Shown: positions 1 to 10,657 of the stretch, one piece after another
Layout: the number at the start of each line of letters is the position of its first letter
How positions within the stretch are numbered: the first letter of the stretch is position 1
Origin: Cudoniella acicularis
Taxonomy: Eukaryota > Ascomycota > Leotiomycetes > Helotiales > Helotiaceae
Assembly: GCA_013054445.1 (NCBI GenBank)
Contig: JAAMPI010000040.1
Coordinates: forward strand, 1-64,000
Reading direction: 5' to 3'
Length of the DNA: 64,000 nucleotides
Program-made: the position numbers and the translations under genes
The notes under the pieces: model-generated
The model's database searches: none
Seen by the model: only the letters and a program-made list of their open reading frames with translations
What the model was told of the DNA's origin: nothing

Positions 1-1640
1 TTGAGTTTGGCGTGTTTTGGCGTTTTGGGGGCCGGCTGTGACTGTGGCTGGTGAAATTGGCTGCTGCAGGTGTGTGTGAACGCTGCAGTGCAACCGCCTA
101 GAATAGTTTATTACTCCACGTGATTCGGCCCGGAGAAACTGGGGGCCGAGGGGGGCTAAGGGGGCCGAAATGGGCAAAGCCCGGATCCCCACCCGAAAAC
201 ACTTGGACTCATTCATCTTCATCTTCGTTACTCACTTTCCTCAGCATCGCCGTCGTCATCATCTTCAATCTCCACTGTGACAAACTTCGCCGGGCGTCAA
301 AATGCGAGATTGCGAGCGAACGACGGTCAGCTAGTGCACGGTTGTTGGATCGCAGCCTGACCGGGCGTCGTTCTACGAACTTCTTCGAAAGAAGCCTGAT
401 GGTCTTAAAATATTCACTTGTTCTACGACAACGCCCAGCTTCTCCAAGCATCCGTTCTCTTTACGAGCGGAAGTTCGATATCCACGAGTTCCAGCTTTGT
501 CCATTGGACGACGGTGTTTCCGTATGCTGGAATCGTTCATGAAGACGGAAGCCTGCTTCGGTTGCACCGAATGCGTTTGCCTGGAACCATGTCCATCTCG
601 ACCTAACTCAAAAGGATACCTTTCAGGACTATGGCTCATTGCGCTGCAAGCCACGATTTTCTCTGAGTCTTGGTGACGAGTCTTGAAAACGGCTGAATAG
701 TGCATGCGAGAAAGAGCTTGGGTTCCTCGGGTGCCTTGAGTGATATCAAAAAGGGGTCTCCTCGATTTGAAATTGCACAGGCTCTATTCCATGATCAGCT
801 CTCGAGCTGTGACTCGAAGGGGAACTCTGGGGTGGATGGGCATTCAAATTGCAAATATTGGAGAGTGACTTTCCAAGTTTCGCAAAATGTCCAGTCTGCA
901 TCTATCTCAGGTTAAGCTGAGTTGCCTTGGCACTTCCGGAGGCCTACGGTCAACATATCCTCACTCATTGGATCCGGATCTCAGGAGTTCAAAAGCGACA
1001 TTGAAGGCTACGAAGACTCTCAACGTGTATGCCATGGTTGTACCGATTTTTTCACGCATCTTTCGTCCGTTTTGGGAAGAGAGCTTGCCTTGACACTTCA
1101 CCTGATGACTTCGGAGTAAAGTTTTAGATACAGATCGACCTGCCTACCTGGAATATTCGGACCTTTAGTGAGTTTGTTTTTGATTTGAGCAATATAACAG
1201 TAAGGATGTTTTGATATGATTTCTGGCATGTTCCGCAAGCCTCTATTTCATTCTGTAAAGATACTGTCTATCTATTCAAGGCTTTCATTTCAGCATGCTA
1301 TTGGCTTACCCGTATGTGCTTCAACTCTCGTTTCCCAGCGTCGATAACATGTAAAATTTGTGGCATTGACTCTGGACTGTTTTAGAGACTCCATAAATAT
1401 CCTCATGCCATCTTTCTCAACGCTTCCATATTCGAGAGCATAGCAAATTGCGAAGCTCTTCTATTCCCTGTTTTCTCTTTGTTCGAGTTGGAGGTTGCGG
1501 GCTGTACATAAGGAGGAGTTGGGGAAATAGTAGACGAGTCTTCCCTCTTCTAAATTTCCAGAAATTCACTTTCAACTGAACTTCAACCTTCTCTCACTGA
1601 CAGCGCTACTCTCGTTCAACACGACACAAAACTTGCGATG
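1..1640. other. Gene-free left edge
   Basis: No reading frame here has the length, domain content or splice-site support of a gene. Short open frames on both strands end quickly and resemble nothing I know. On the minus strand near 210-280 one frame ends in an acidic tail (EIEDDDDGDAEESE) directly after a stop. It could be the terminal exon of an undetected gene, but I cannot build that gene. From about 1100 onward the sequence becomes more AT-rich. Confidence 0.5.
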
Positions 1641-1842
1641 AAATTCTTATCTTTTGTTGCACATCGCAATTTTTATATATGCTATTTTTGGCCACGTTAG
1701 CTTAGCGTATAGTCTGGCATCGGTATTGTTATTGGTTCTGCGACTATATTGCCTAGTTTATATATTTTAAACTCGATTATATAAAGTTACATTTTATACT
1801 TCACTTCACACATGCTTCTTATTTCTAAACCCGAAAGACTTT

Positions 1843-2075
1843 TTGTTGCATTTCACAGTTTTTGTATATGCTAGCGCTATCGCGAGCTCCATCACTATTA
1901 GTTGATAACCCCCAGGCGGTGAGATGTTATACCCCTCCTTTCTGGTAACCCTCTGCCCTTAAAAATTAGTATAGGATTTGGTTGCACATCGCACTTGTTA
2001 TATAGACTAGCGCGAACACCAGCTCCACGAACATCGCTTACCGCACTCATTCTAGGCGGTGAGATGTTATACAAC
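1843..2075 (+). repeat. Two diverged direct repeats, about 135-bp period
   Basis: Two successive copies share the order TTGCA(C/T)..TCGCA/TTCACA, TATAT..CTAGCGC, CCAGCTCC or GAGCTCC, and finally AGGCGGTGAGATGTTATAC. The last block is identical in both copies (ending about 1941 and about 2073). The unit starts with the same motif found throughout the surrounding field, so this is a local duplication of one member. Confidence 0.6.
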
Positions 2076-2744
2076 CCCACCCGCGGGCGCCTTTCCACTA
2101 ATCCTCCGGTCCTACACCCCACCCCTCTATCATCGCAACAAATCTACCTTAGGTCCTTGGCAAAACTTCTACTGAAAACCTAGAGTTTTCTTTAACATCC
2201 CCTCAATCAGTGTATATATCATTGTCGTACTATCTCTGTCTAAACAATAACGGAGTGAGCTGGTCTTCCCCCTCTCGCGCTCCTTCGGTCCTTTACCCTT
2301 TCTTAATTTCTAGACGACATCAGAAGAGCTTTATAATTTTGTTATAAATCGCAATATTGCCTGTTATTTAGTAACAGTTTGCGCTCGCGCTCGTCTATTC
2401 GACTTGTATTTAAACCCAATATATGCATCCCCCGTCCTAGGAGATCCCACGAACCCCGCCTCTGCTATGAAATTCACTACCAAACACTTGACAATCTCAA
2501 TTATTTCACAACCTTAGAACTTTTATTGCATATCGCAATTCTGCATCGTAATTCGGTCTCAGGAACTCAGTTGTTTGAGGGTATTCTCGGTCCTAATTAA
2601 AGGGCTTGTTATGCAAATCGCAAGAAAGCAACTCAGTTGCTAAGCCTTAAATCGACTTTCTGATTTGCAATATAATCTTACAACAAAAAAATCATGCTTT
2701 TCTACCTACAATTTACTTCCAAGTAGTTTTCAGAACATTATAAG

Positions 2745-2884
2745 TTTTGTTTCACAACGCAATTCGGGGCTTAACAACTGAGTTTTCTCTTGTAATATAT
2801 AATAAGCCCCCACCGAGAATACTCCCAAAAGAACTCAGTTCCTAAATCCTAAACCACGTCCCGAATTACGATGCGCAACAAACA
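2745..2884. mobile_element. MITE-like element, copy A
   Basis: The left arm begins TTTTGTTTCACAACGCAATT and runs to AACAACTGAGTT. The right arm is its diverged inverted complement, from GAACTCAGTTCC to ATGCGCAACAAAC. The arms flank a short centre containing TATAATAAGCCC. At about 140 bp, with no coding capacity and long imperfect terminal inverted repeats, it has the form of a miniature inverted-repeat transposable element. I could not identify a clear target-site duplication. Confidence 0.6.
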
Positions 2885-2948
2885 ATATTAATTTCTTCTA
2901 TCTGAAATTCACTTCTAATGCTTGTCTATTTCGTAACGTAAACATTCT

Positions 2949-3108
2949 CGTTGCACATCGTAATTCAACAGATATCGTAATCTAGTCTCAACAACTGAGT
3001 TCCTTTGCTTCCTTACGAGTTACGAGGTATAATAAGCCCACCCCTACGAGCCTAGAATATCCTAAAAGAACTTAGTTCCCAAATCTCAAATTGCAAAATG
3101 CAACAAAT
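2949..3108. mobile_element. MITE-like element, copy B
   Basis: This has the same architecture as the element 60 bp upstream. The left arm starts with TTGCACATCGTAATTC and contains CAACAACTGAGTTCC. The centre again holds TATAATAAGCCC followed by AAAAGAACT. The right arm ends TTGCAAAATGCAACAAATTT. The conserved centre as well as arms shows that copies A and B derive from one element and are not chance palindromes. Length is about 160 bp. Confidence 0.6.
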
Positions 3109-3450
3109 TTAAAATTCGTCTGAAGTTCCATCGTGAGAAAAAATGAGAAACAATGGAGGCAATGGTAGCAGCAGGACGGGCTCTGAGTTTAGATGAGATA
3201 CTAGGAAAGGCGATAGAGGGTTTGTATTGCATTTCGTGGTTGAGAAGGCATCGTAAATAAAGATTAGTAACTGAGTTACCTTTCTTTCTTATAATATACA
3301 GTACTCGTCAGCTTTCCTCATCTGCTATGTCGGAGTTGCCGCAACCGCCTAAAGGTGTGAGGAAAAGCCACCGAATACAACAAGCTATTATTTTATTATC
3401 GTTCTTGAGTAACTTTACTAATGAGACTAGATTATTGTCCGAATTACGTC

Positions 3451-3678
3451 ATCTCCTCGACCGTTATACGTGAAGTATCGCGAAATAGGTTATAGCACTT
3501 TCAATATCTCTACTACTGTGACATATTATATATAAAAAAAGTAGATTTATCCTAATCTAGCCTATCCTCTTATATTGACTCTCGAATTTTAGCACTTTCA
3601 CTTGGTGGCTATTTCTTGGCTTTCGAGTATTTGTGTGAGTTTACTCTACTGCGCACATAACATAACGGTCGAGGAGAT
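3451..3678. mobile_element. 228-bp element with 17-bp perfect terminal inverted repeats
   Basis: ATCTCCTCGACCGTTAT at 3451-3467 is repeated as its exact reverse complement at 3662-3678. The interior is AT-rich, has no coding frame, and is unrelated to the TTGCACATCGCAAT family around it. A perfect 17-bp pair at this spacing is unlikely by chance. It suggests a second, younger miniature element inserted in the repeat field. No obvious target-site duplication flanks it. Confidence 0.55.
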
Positions 3679-3825
3679 ATAACAAAAATTTTAATTTCTT
3701 CCTACAAAAAATTTACTTATAACACTTAATAATTTCATAACTTAGGAGTTTTTTTTTGTACTTCGCAATTCAATAACGTAATTTAGACTGAACAGCTGAG
3801 TTCCTTAGAGATATTTTAGATAGGC

Positions 3826-3895
3826 TTGTACATCGCGAGGGATCAAGCAACTCGGCTGAAGAGACCGAATTACGATGCCAACTCGCGATGTACAA
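3826..3895. repeat. 70-bp inverted repeat with 14-bp perfect arms
   Basis: TTGTACATCGCGAG at 3826-3839 pairs exactly with CTCGCGATGTACAA at 3882-3895. The loop contains a partial CCGAATTACGATG of the surrounding family. The arms are a variant of the family motif, so this is a short derivative of the MITE-like elements that kept, or regained by gene conversion, perfect arms. Confidence 0.55.
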
Positions 3896-3899
3896 CAAA

Positions 3900-5171
3900 A
3901 GATTTCAAATAAGACTAGCTGAAAAGGGTATATTGTTTCGTTTTATCTTGTTACGTTTATATAGCGAGGTGCGGGTGCATAACGGATGATATATGTGGAC
4001 AAATAGGGTAAAGAAAGGTTAAGGTTTAAGACAGTGAGTGAGCTAGGGAAGGCCAGGAATAAAGTGCTGTATAAAAAGTATCTCATAAATATTATGTATG
4101 TTTACTATTACTTGACATATATTCAGAAGATAGGCTGGATACAATAAATCCCAACGCGAAATATACAGCTATCATCAGTGATAAACATTATACCTGACAT
4201 GAATTTCGAGACATATTCTCTCACGCCCTTATCAAAACCCCCTTGTTCCCTTTAGTGGAGGTTAGTTGAATTTCATGCGTGCGAACACCATTATCCAGCC
4301 TCCTCCCCTACTCTTCCTATCCAAACCCCTTTTCTAAACAACCCATATTTCCAAAGGTAACTACTAATCTGCGTTCAACACTAACTAATCTGGAGATCTT
4401 TGTTTTGATAGATGATACAATGTCCCTTTCCTAGAAGCAACCTCAACGATATAATTTCCGAGCAAGGAAGGAATCGTCCAGATTAATCCGAATGACTTCG
4501 CTGACATGGATTCTATTCTCTTCCATACTTCCACGGCTGATATTTGGACTTGTAAAGAGTTGGAGGCGACTTTCTTGGTGTTTGTGAAGGAGGAGGTGAG
4601 GACACTATTTGGAGGCTTCTTCGAAGAAAGCCCGCGGATTTGGGAGAAAATAAAGAGAGAGTGATGTTGTAGGAGTTGCCAGAGGATATTGCGGATATCG
4701 GTATCTTGAATGAGGATAGAGCGAGAATGAAGTATGGGCTTCTTTTTGCCTCAACGTGTTGTGGGTAGGTCTCGAATTTCCCTTTCGCTGTGTCATATAT
4801 CTGCCTGTTCAACTTCTTAGAAAGCAGGATTGGGGGAGGGGGGGTTGAATCCCCCTCAATCCTGCACAATCATTCTGGCTCAAATTGCCAGAACTCCCAG
4901 AAGGCTTGATTCAGGTAGTAAACGGAGCATAGTCTTAGCTCGAGGAGATGTTCTCGAAGCCTAAGTTCATGGCTGTTCATACCCCGTCCCTTGTTTCCGT
5001 TCCATCCTCAACCTCAAAGGCCTCGAGGCAGAGGGAAAAATTCGGAGCGTCCAGATTTCGGGCACATAGCCTGTCGTGCTCAGGTTTTATTCATCTCGAA
5101 ACGGAGGTGGAAGTTGCCTTATTTTGCAGTGGCAATGCAGTCTTGTTACGGAAGTCTCAGTCCTCCAATAC
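3900..5171. other. Gene-free spacer downstream of the zinc-cluster gene
   Basis: No gene can be supported. A minus-strand frame at about 4513-4869 lacks recognisable domains and splice context. The region is the 3' side of the minus-strand regulator that ends at 5172. Confidence 0.5.
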
Positions 5172-6459
5172 TCAGTAGTCGTTGAGAATTTGCAACGGCC
5201 ACTGCATAGTCCAAGCCCACTTAGGAGGCATCATCTTGGAAATTCCGGTGATCGCTCTTTCTGCAACTTGCTGTGTTTCCTCCCCTCCATGCAACCACCA
5301 TATATATTCAGTAACTTTGAGCAATGATACGTTCCGTGCTAACAAAGCCAAAGCTCGAGGATCTTTTTGTTCTATAAGCTCTAAGAACAGCGATGGTAGT
5401 CGAATGGCCATAGTAGCTATACGGCTTTGAATCCAGTGTTGTGGCGCACCATTCTTGATGGATGTGGAAATGGAAATGATCTCTGTTGCAGCCTTCTCGT
5501 AAGTTTCCCTCCTGTCCAGTGATGTATCGGGTGCATCGAAGGTTCGTGATAGCTCCGCTAAGTCTTGCTCTACGCTCATCAGAAAGGGGTCCGAATGTGG
5601 CGATCGGACAATCTCCTCGGGTATAGGTTGAACATTAGCAAACCAGAGGTAGCAAGAATTTCTGATAGATGGCCACATTTGTTCGAATAGCACTTTGATT
5701 CCTCGTGCCATGTAGTATGCCTGTAGGGGAAGAGAGTAAGGCTCGTCGAGTGCTGTGCTGTGGGAGGCGAGCCAGGTGTGGTGACAGATCAGGATCGCGG
5801 TAGCAAGTAAAGATTCCGCGTTGTGTTCTTCGATATGGCTGAGTGCCATTCGATGCTTGCTGACTGCTTGGTCGAAGTAATGCCTAGCTGAATATGCCAG
5901 CTTTGGATCCTCCGGGGTGAGAGCAGAAAGATGAAGTGCAGAAATCCCGAGCATCGCACTGAGAACAAGGTCCGAACTAAATGCCAACTGGGGAATATCA
6001 ATTGACCAGATCAGCTGCTTCTGTGTTGATTGGCCTCCTGGCATTTGTTCACATGTCGTTGTTGTATAATGGTACATCAACCGTAATTCGAGGACTCGGG
6101 ATTCCTCCGAAGATCCCGCAACGCTGCTGGCGGGACTTGAAAGAGCTGGCCGTAGTGGATAGAGGGTAGGTTCTTGCCTTCTTGACGAATTTGTTCTTGA
6201 TCCTTCCTGGCTGGTTTCAATGAAAGGATCGAAGTCGCAGCACTTCAAGCCATTGAATCGACGAGCACAATTGCCACAAAGGGGGTGTTTTTCATCACAC
6301 TGTTGGTTAACTTTGCATCGATGCATGGCATAAGGAACCTACCTTAACCTTCCGTGCCTTGCATGTTCTGCAACCTCGTCTTGATTTCTTGAACGTCCTC
6401 CTGGAGACGACTGCCCGCAGTGCGGGTGGTTCGGGAGAAGACATTGCTCTTGCGTGCAT
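5172..6459 (-). CDS. Zn(II)2Cys6 transcription factor, Upc2-like type
   Basis: Two exons: 6459-6343 and 6299-5172, about 414 residues. The 43-bp intron (GTAGGT..ACAG) lies between the second and third zinc cysteines. Splicing gives GCRTCKARKVK joined to CDEKHPLCGNC and a sixth Cys in GLKC, the CX2CX6CX5CX2CX8C zinc cluster of fungal regulators. Basic residues precede it (SRRTFKKSRRG). The rest is a helical fungal transcription-factor middle domain, including a motif LSAMLGISALHLS typical of the Upc2/sterol-uptake type. The protein should act in the nucleus on CGG-containing sites. The first ATG is at 6459, with an alternative at 6444. The target pathway cannot be told from the sequence, and no biosynthetic cluster adjoins it. 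Without the splice the zinc cluster would be missed. Confidence 0.85.
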
Positions 6460-9400
6460 TTCGTCCACTATTCGATTGTGAGTTCGATATCTTGCTGGGA
6501 GCCTGGCAGCACACGTACTCTTGTATATAACTATAGTTGCTGATCAAAAGCTTCAAGTTGGGCTGAGCTGCTGACATCAGAATTCATCGCGCAGACCGGG
6601 TTTACGGCACCCAGACTTGCATAGAGGGAGCAATGCCATACCCAGCCACTGAAAGTTGATATGCAGCAGTGTAGATCGATCTCCACAAGTTGCTGTATCG
6701 GCGGGAAATAAAGCTTGTCTGTGCTGAACAACGGGCCGCCTTGAGTGGAAGGTGAAGTGTGCAAAGATTGGCGGATACAGCGATGTGTCCCAGGAGTCCT
6801 GCCCTGTTTAGCCACATTGGTAGCGCAAACTTGTAGCTTGCTTTGCGTGCACGAGCGGCGGCTCCATCGGACATATCTCAGGGCCTGTGTTGGGCTCGGA
6901 ATTCCCACTTTGGAAGAGTTCCCGTTGAGAACCTTGAAACCTCGCCATATGCTGACTTTCTTCATTGGTTTGTATCCTTGAATTTAGTCTGCCAGGGAAG
7001 CTAAAACTAACCCAAAGCCTAAGCCTAGATGTTGCCGTCACTACCTGCGTTCAAGAGCCAGCATGACAGCCTTTTGCTTAACCAGGTGCATCGCACGACT
7101 CACAGCAGGCCGACCTCGGGGATGCCGCTGCAGAGAGGGTCCAAAGGAGACAGCAGCCAGTCAATTACTATTCCCTTGCGGACTTTCAAAGGTTCAACTA
7201 GCAGTCTCACCGCGATGTCCATTGCAGCATTTTACATAAATGTATGTCAACGAACCTTACTCTAGGTCCTTGGCTATGTACTGCGCCTCCGCGTACAGCC
7301 TTGTCACTATCTCACTAGTTCTCTCGTCGTGACAGACCTCATTGGTGTAATATGAGAGGAGTTTCGTGCCAAGAGTCGGCATTCTGAGCATTCACCGCTA
7401 ATTTTAACTTCGACGCATATAACAATTGATAGTTGGTATACCTCTTAATAATGACTACTATGACGGAGACAAAGTAATTACTTTGAGCTGAGAAATTCAC
7501 GTTCCTAGAAATTCTAGAAACAACATAAGCTTTACTGAACTTAAATCGAACGCCGATATGTACCGAACCTAGTTTTTTAGAATTAGAGAATGCTGACCAA
7601 GAACAATCATCTCAAACAATAGTTTGATGACGAGTGGTTGTTGGATTAATCAACATGCCGTCATAGTTCGAATCACCTGTTAGGAGCACGGGCAGAATCG
7701 CGAAGTTTGCCCCACGGGTTTAAGATATAGTCTGAGACCCTCCTGTCATCACCAACTGTGCTGATCCGGCAGCCATCCTAAGAGCAAAGACAGTTAGGAG
7801 CTTGCGCTAACAAATCTCCCAAAGCTACAAAATACATGCGCGTGAAGCGGTGATGTCAAAAATCACATCGCGGCTGAGGGAATAAGCTCTACGCGCAAGA
7901 TTTCTTTTTCAGTTTGAGAAAGGTGGACTGACCGAATAGCTGACATCGTATCTGAGTCGAGAGTTTGAGAACAGGAGAGGGGCAATCAGGACATCGGTGA
8001 AGGCATTTCCAAAACATTCCATACTGTAGAGTACTAAAAGCTTATTCGAACATTGGAGAATACACCGACAGATTCAAATGCAGCTGCCATTTGCACAATC
8101 TCTCAGGCGAAACATATTGTTCTCTTAAAAAATGCCGAATAAGAAGGAAGATACAAACAAGAATTTTCGCACACTGTGAGCATCGAATCCCGCTCTCGTT
8201 GGCTTGAAACAAAACCCCTCGGTATTTCACCCGCCTTGAATATTCTTTCAGATGCAAGGTCTTGGACTACAAGCTTTACTACCGATCAATAATTTGACCG
8301 CTGGAAGTCTGATATCATGCGCTCATTTGGCTGCCCACTTGACAGCCCATATTACTACAGGCAAAAGAGAGGAATTGTATATGATGAATAACACAACTGA
8401 GCGTGTCAGCCCATCCAACTTTGCGTGGCTTCAGCTAGTTTGCTGCCGACGCATGACTTCTTCCCGCAAACGCCTCAATGGAGAGATCTACCGGGACAAA
8501 AATTACCATTGAGAAGATCTCCTCGACTCACAGCGGAATTGAGACCGATGGTTTCCAACACCTTTCTGCGGCTTTTTCTTGTTACCGACCCCTTTTCTTG
8601 CAGTCAACCCCCTTTCAAGGCTCCACCCAAGCGACGAAATTTCATAATCCATAGCCAGTTAAATAAATACGAAAAGTCGATTATGCGCAGAGGACGCAGG
8701 AGAAAGGGGAGAGGGGTCCAAGAACCTTGATGGCTTGGGCGGCTGAAGAAGTTGCGGGGAGGAAAAGGAAAAGTTGGCACCTCTTCACTGAGACAAGCAC
8801 GCTCCTGCATATCAAGTCATTTTATCATTATCACGGTGCATGACGGCGCGCATGTGCTGTGGGCAGGTGGTGCTTTTGCGGCCAATAATTGAACAAGGAG
8901 CATTGCTTTTTCTGTCTATCGGGCTCAAGCCATCTGGAGTAGCGGAACATCGATACGGGTATCATATCGCGCTGCATAAAATGAGATAGCCGCACCCAAC
9001 GATCATCAATTTCTGCCCCTGGGCCATGGAAGGTTCGGCCGGATGGGTTGGGGGGCGCCTTTATATGGTTGATGTTTGGAGCCGAGAGAGCTAGGAGCTC
9101 TTCTGGAAGAAGGAAATTGCATGGAACTGCGCAATCATAAGAGCCAGCCCCTTTTTCATTATTGCTCTCATCCCAAATATATCACTGTGGAGGCTGGCCC
9201 TTGCCGGCAATCTTAGATCCCCCGGCTGCCCGTGCTTGCGGAAAGCAAATACGAAAGAGGCAAAAATGGGGCCAAGCTTGTGTTGTGATTGTGACGGCGG
9301 TCTGTTATGTTATTGTTTTGATGGCTGTGACGCGTGAAAGTAAACACACGGAGCAAAACACAGGCACCAGGCACAGCACACAATTCTGATCGTCACACAC

Positions 9401-10657
9401 AGTCGAGTCGTGGCCTTTTTGTCCCTCACGACGGAAGATCCGAAGATGGGAGACTGGACCCCCTTTCGTCTCATGTGCCATGTGGCCTCTGGGCTTTCAA
9501 GGCTTCAAGGCTTCAAGGCTTCGAGACTTGGGATCTGCAGTTCGTCTTGGCCCAAGCCCGTGAGACCCTGAATCCCCGAAAAACGGCTGCGGATGCTACC
9601 GCAGGACAGGCAACGAGGCGTTGAAGACGCGCTCATCTACGCGCTCTGATTGGCCGGCGGCAGCTCAGACTAAACAAACACTGCATCGAGCAATCGCTGT
9701 GCATGAGGGCAGCGAGAGCCGCTTCAGCGCGCACCCACTTCTCGCAGTCCACTGGCGACTGGCCTGCAGGCCGCTATCTGTCACAACTTCTGCACGAGAA
9801 ACGCAGCCTGCGCGTCTCTTTGCTGCTCACCGTCAAGTGTTGCAGAAAACCCCATTTTTTCACCCTATACCTTCTGGCCTCCTCCAGCACTCGTAAACCG
9901 TGACCGCCTGTCGCTTCTGCTTTCCCTCAGTCGCGGTTCGAAGTTCGAAGTTCCGGCTGGTTCGATAGTCGTCCGCCACAAAAGCAGCAAGTGCCAGGTG
10001 TGAGTCGCGTCCCCAGGAAGCCGTAAGCGAGGGCAGGCGCGTCTGTCCATGTAAACACTCACCTTAAGGCGCGCTGCTCCAACTTCCCAATCCCCGGATA
10101 ACCACTCTCACTCCCACTCGCAAATTTTCTTCCTCTCCCAACAACCGCATTTACTGCGCATCTCATCGTCGACCTTCTTCGACGCTGGCTGCATCGACGA
10201 CGACTCTTGACCGTCTGCGGGGAGGTGTTGCTGTTGTTGGACCACGCCGAAACACCTAGCTTGTCATGATTACCTCTTTGACGTGACATCAACATTCCAC
10301 TCGATTTCGAGTAGCAGCATTCTGTACACTTCATCCTCGAAGCATTCCTCGACTCCGCATTCCCATTGAGCCAATCAATATACCGTCCGTCTGGAACGAT
10401 TTCTGTTTCTATCGATCGGCGCTGTCGGCTTCAGCTCTCAACATTCGTTCAAGAGAGCGGATTCCCTCGACCTTTTGATTGACCGCGCGCCTACGACACA
10501 GAAAGAGAACGTCCTTTCTTCATTCTATCTCTATGTCGCAAGATAGATAGATTCCGATTTCACTTTTGAGAAAGCCCGCTCTTTGATTTCTCTTCAATAT
10601 CGTCTCGGACTCAGACACTGTATCATAGACGAGAGTCATCGCATTCCAGCCTATATC
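6460..10657. other. 4.2-kb intergenic region between divergent genes
   Basis: This is the shared upstream region of the minus-strand zinc-cluster gene and the plus-strand Wee1-type kinase gene. I find no gene. A GGCTTCAA-type short tandem repeat lies at about 9491-9525. The last roughly 600 bp are rich in C and T and probably hold the promoter and 5' leader of the kinase gene. A large leader is common for fungal cell-cycle genes, but its extent is inferred. Confidence 0.5.

Larger units (their letters stand above)
1640..3900. repeat. Field of diverged TTGCACATCGCAAT repeats
   Basis: A short motif related to TTGCACATCGCAAT recurs in direct orientation near 1656, 1845, 1981, 2340, 2525, 2608, 2750, 2951, 3222 and 3758. 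It recurs in inverted orientation near 2870 and 3095. Several copies are followed about 20-40 bp later by a second motif close to AACAACTGAGTTCC, or preceded by its complement. Copies differ at many positions, so the family is old. No transposase-like frame lies in the field. It reads as a cluster of decayed non-autonomous elements, some nested. Confidence 0.75.

Noticed and set aside
210..285. Minus-strand acidic tail resembling the C-terminus of a protein
   Set aside because: A stop lies just upstream in the same frame and no preceding exon could be built.
1640..3900. CRISPR-like array
   Set aside because: Repeats are diverged, irregularly spaced and in both orientations, and the host is a eukaryote.
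1640..3900. Repeat-induced point mutation as the cause of repeat divergence
   Set aside because: I could not compute dinucleotide indices, and many differences between copies are not C-to-T or G-to-A.
7640..7700. AGTTCGAATCAC, reminiscent of a tRNA B box
   Set aside because: No A box, acceptor stem or cloverleaf could be folded around it.
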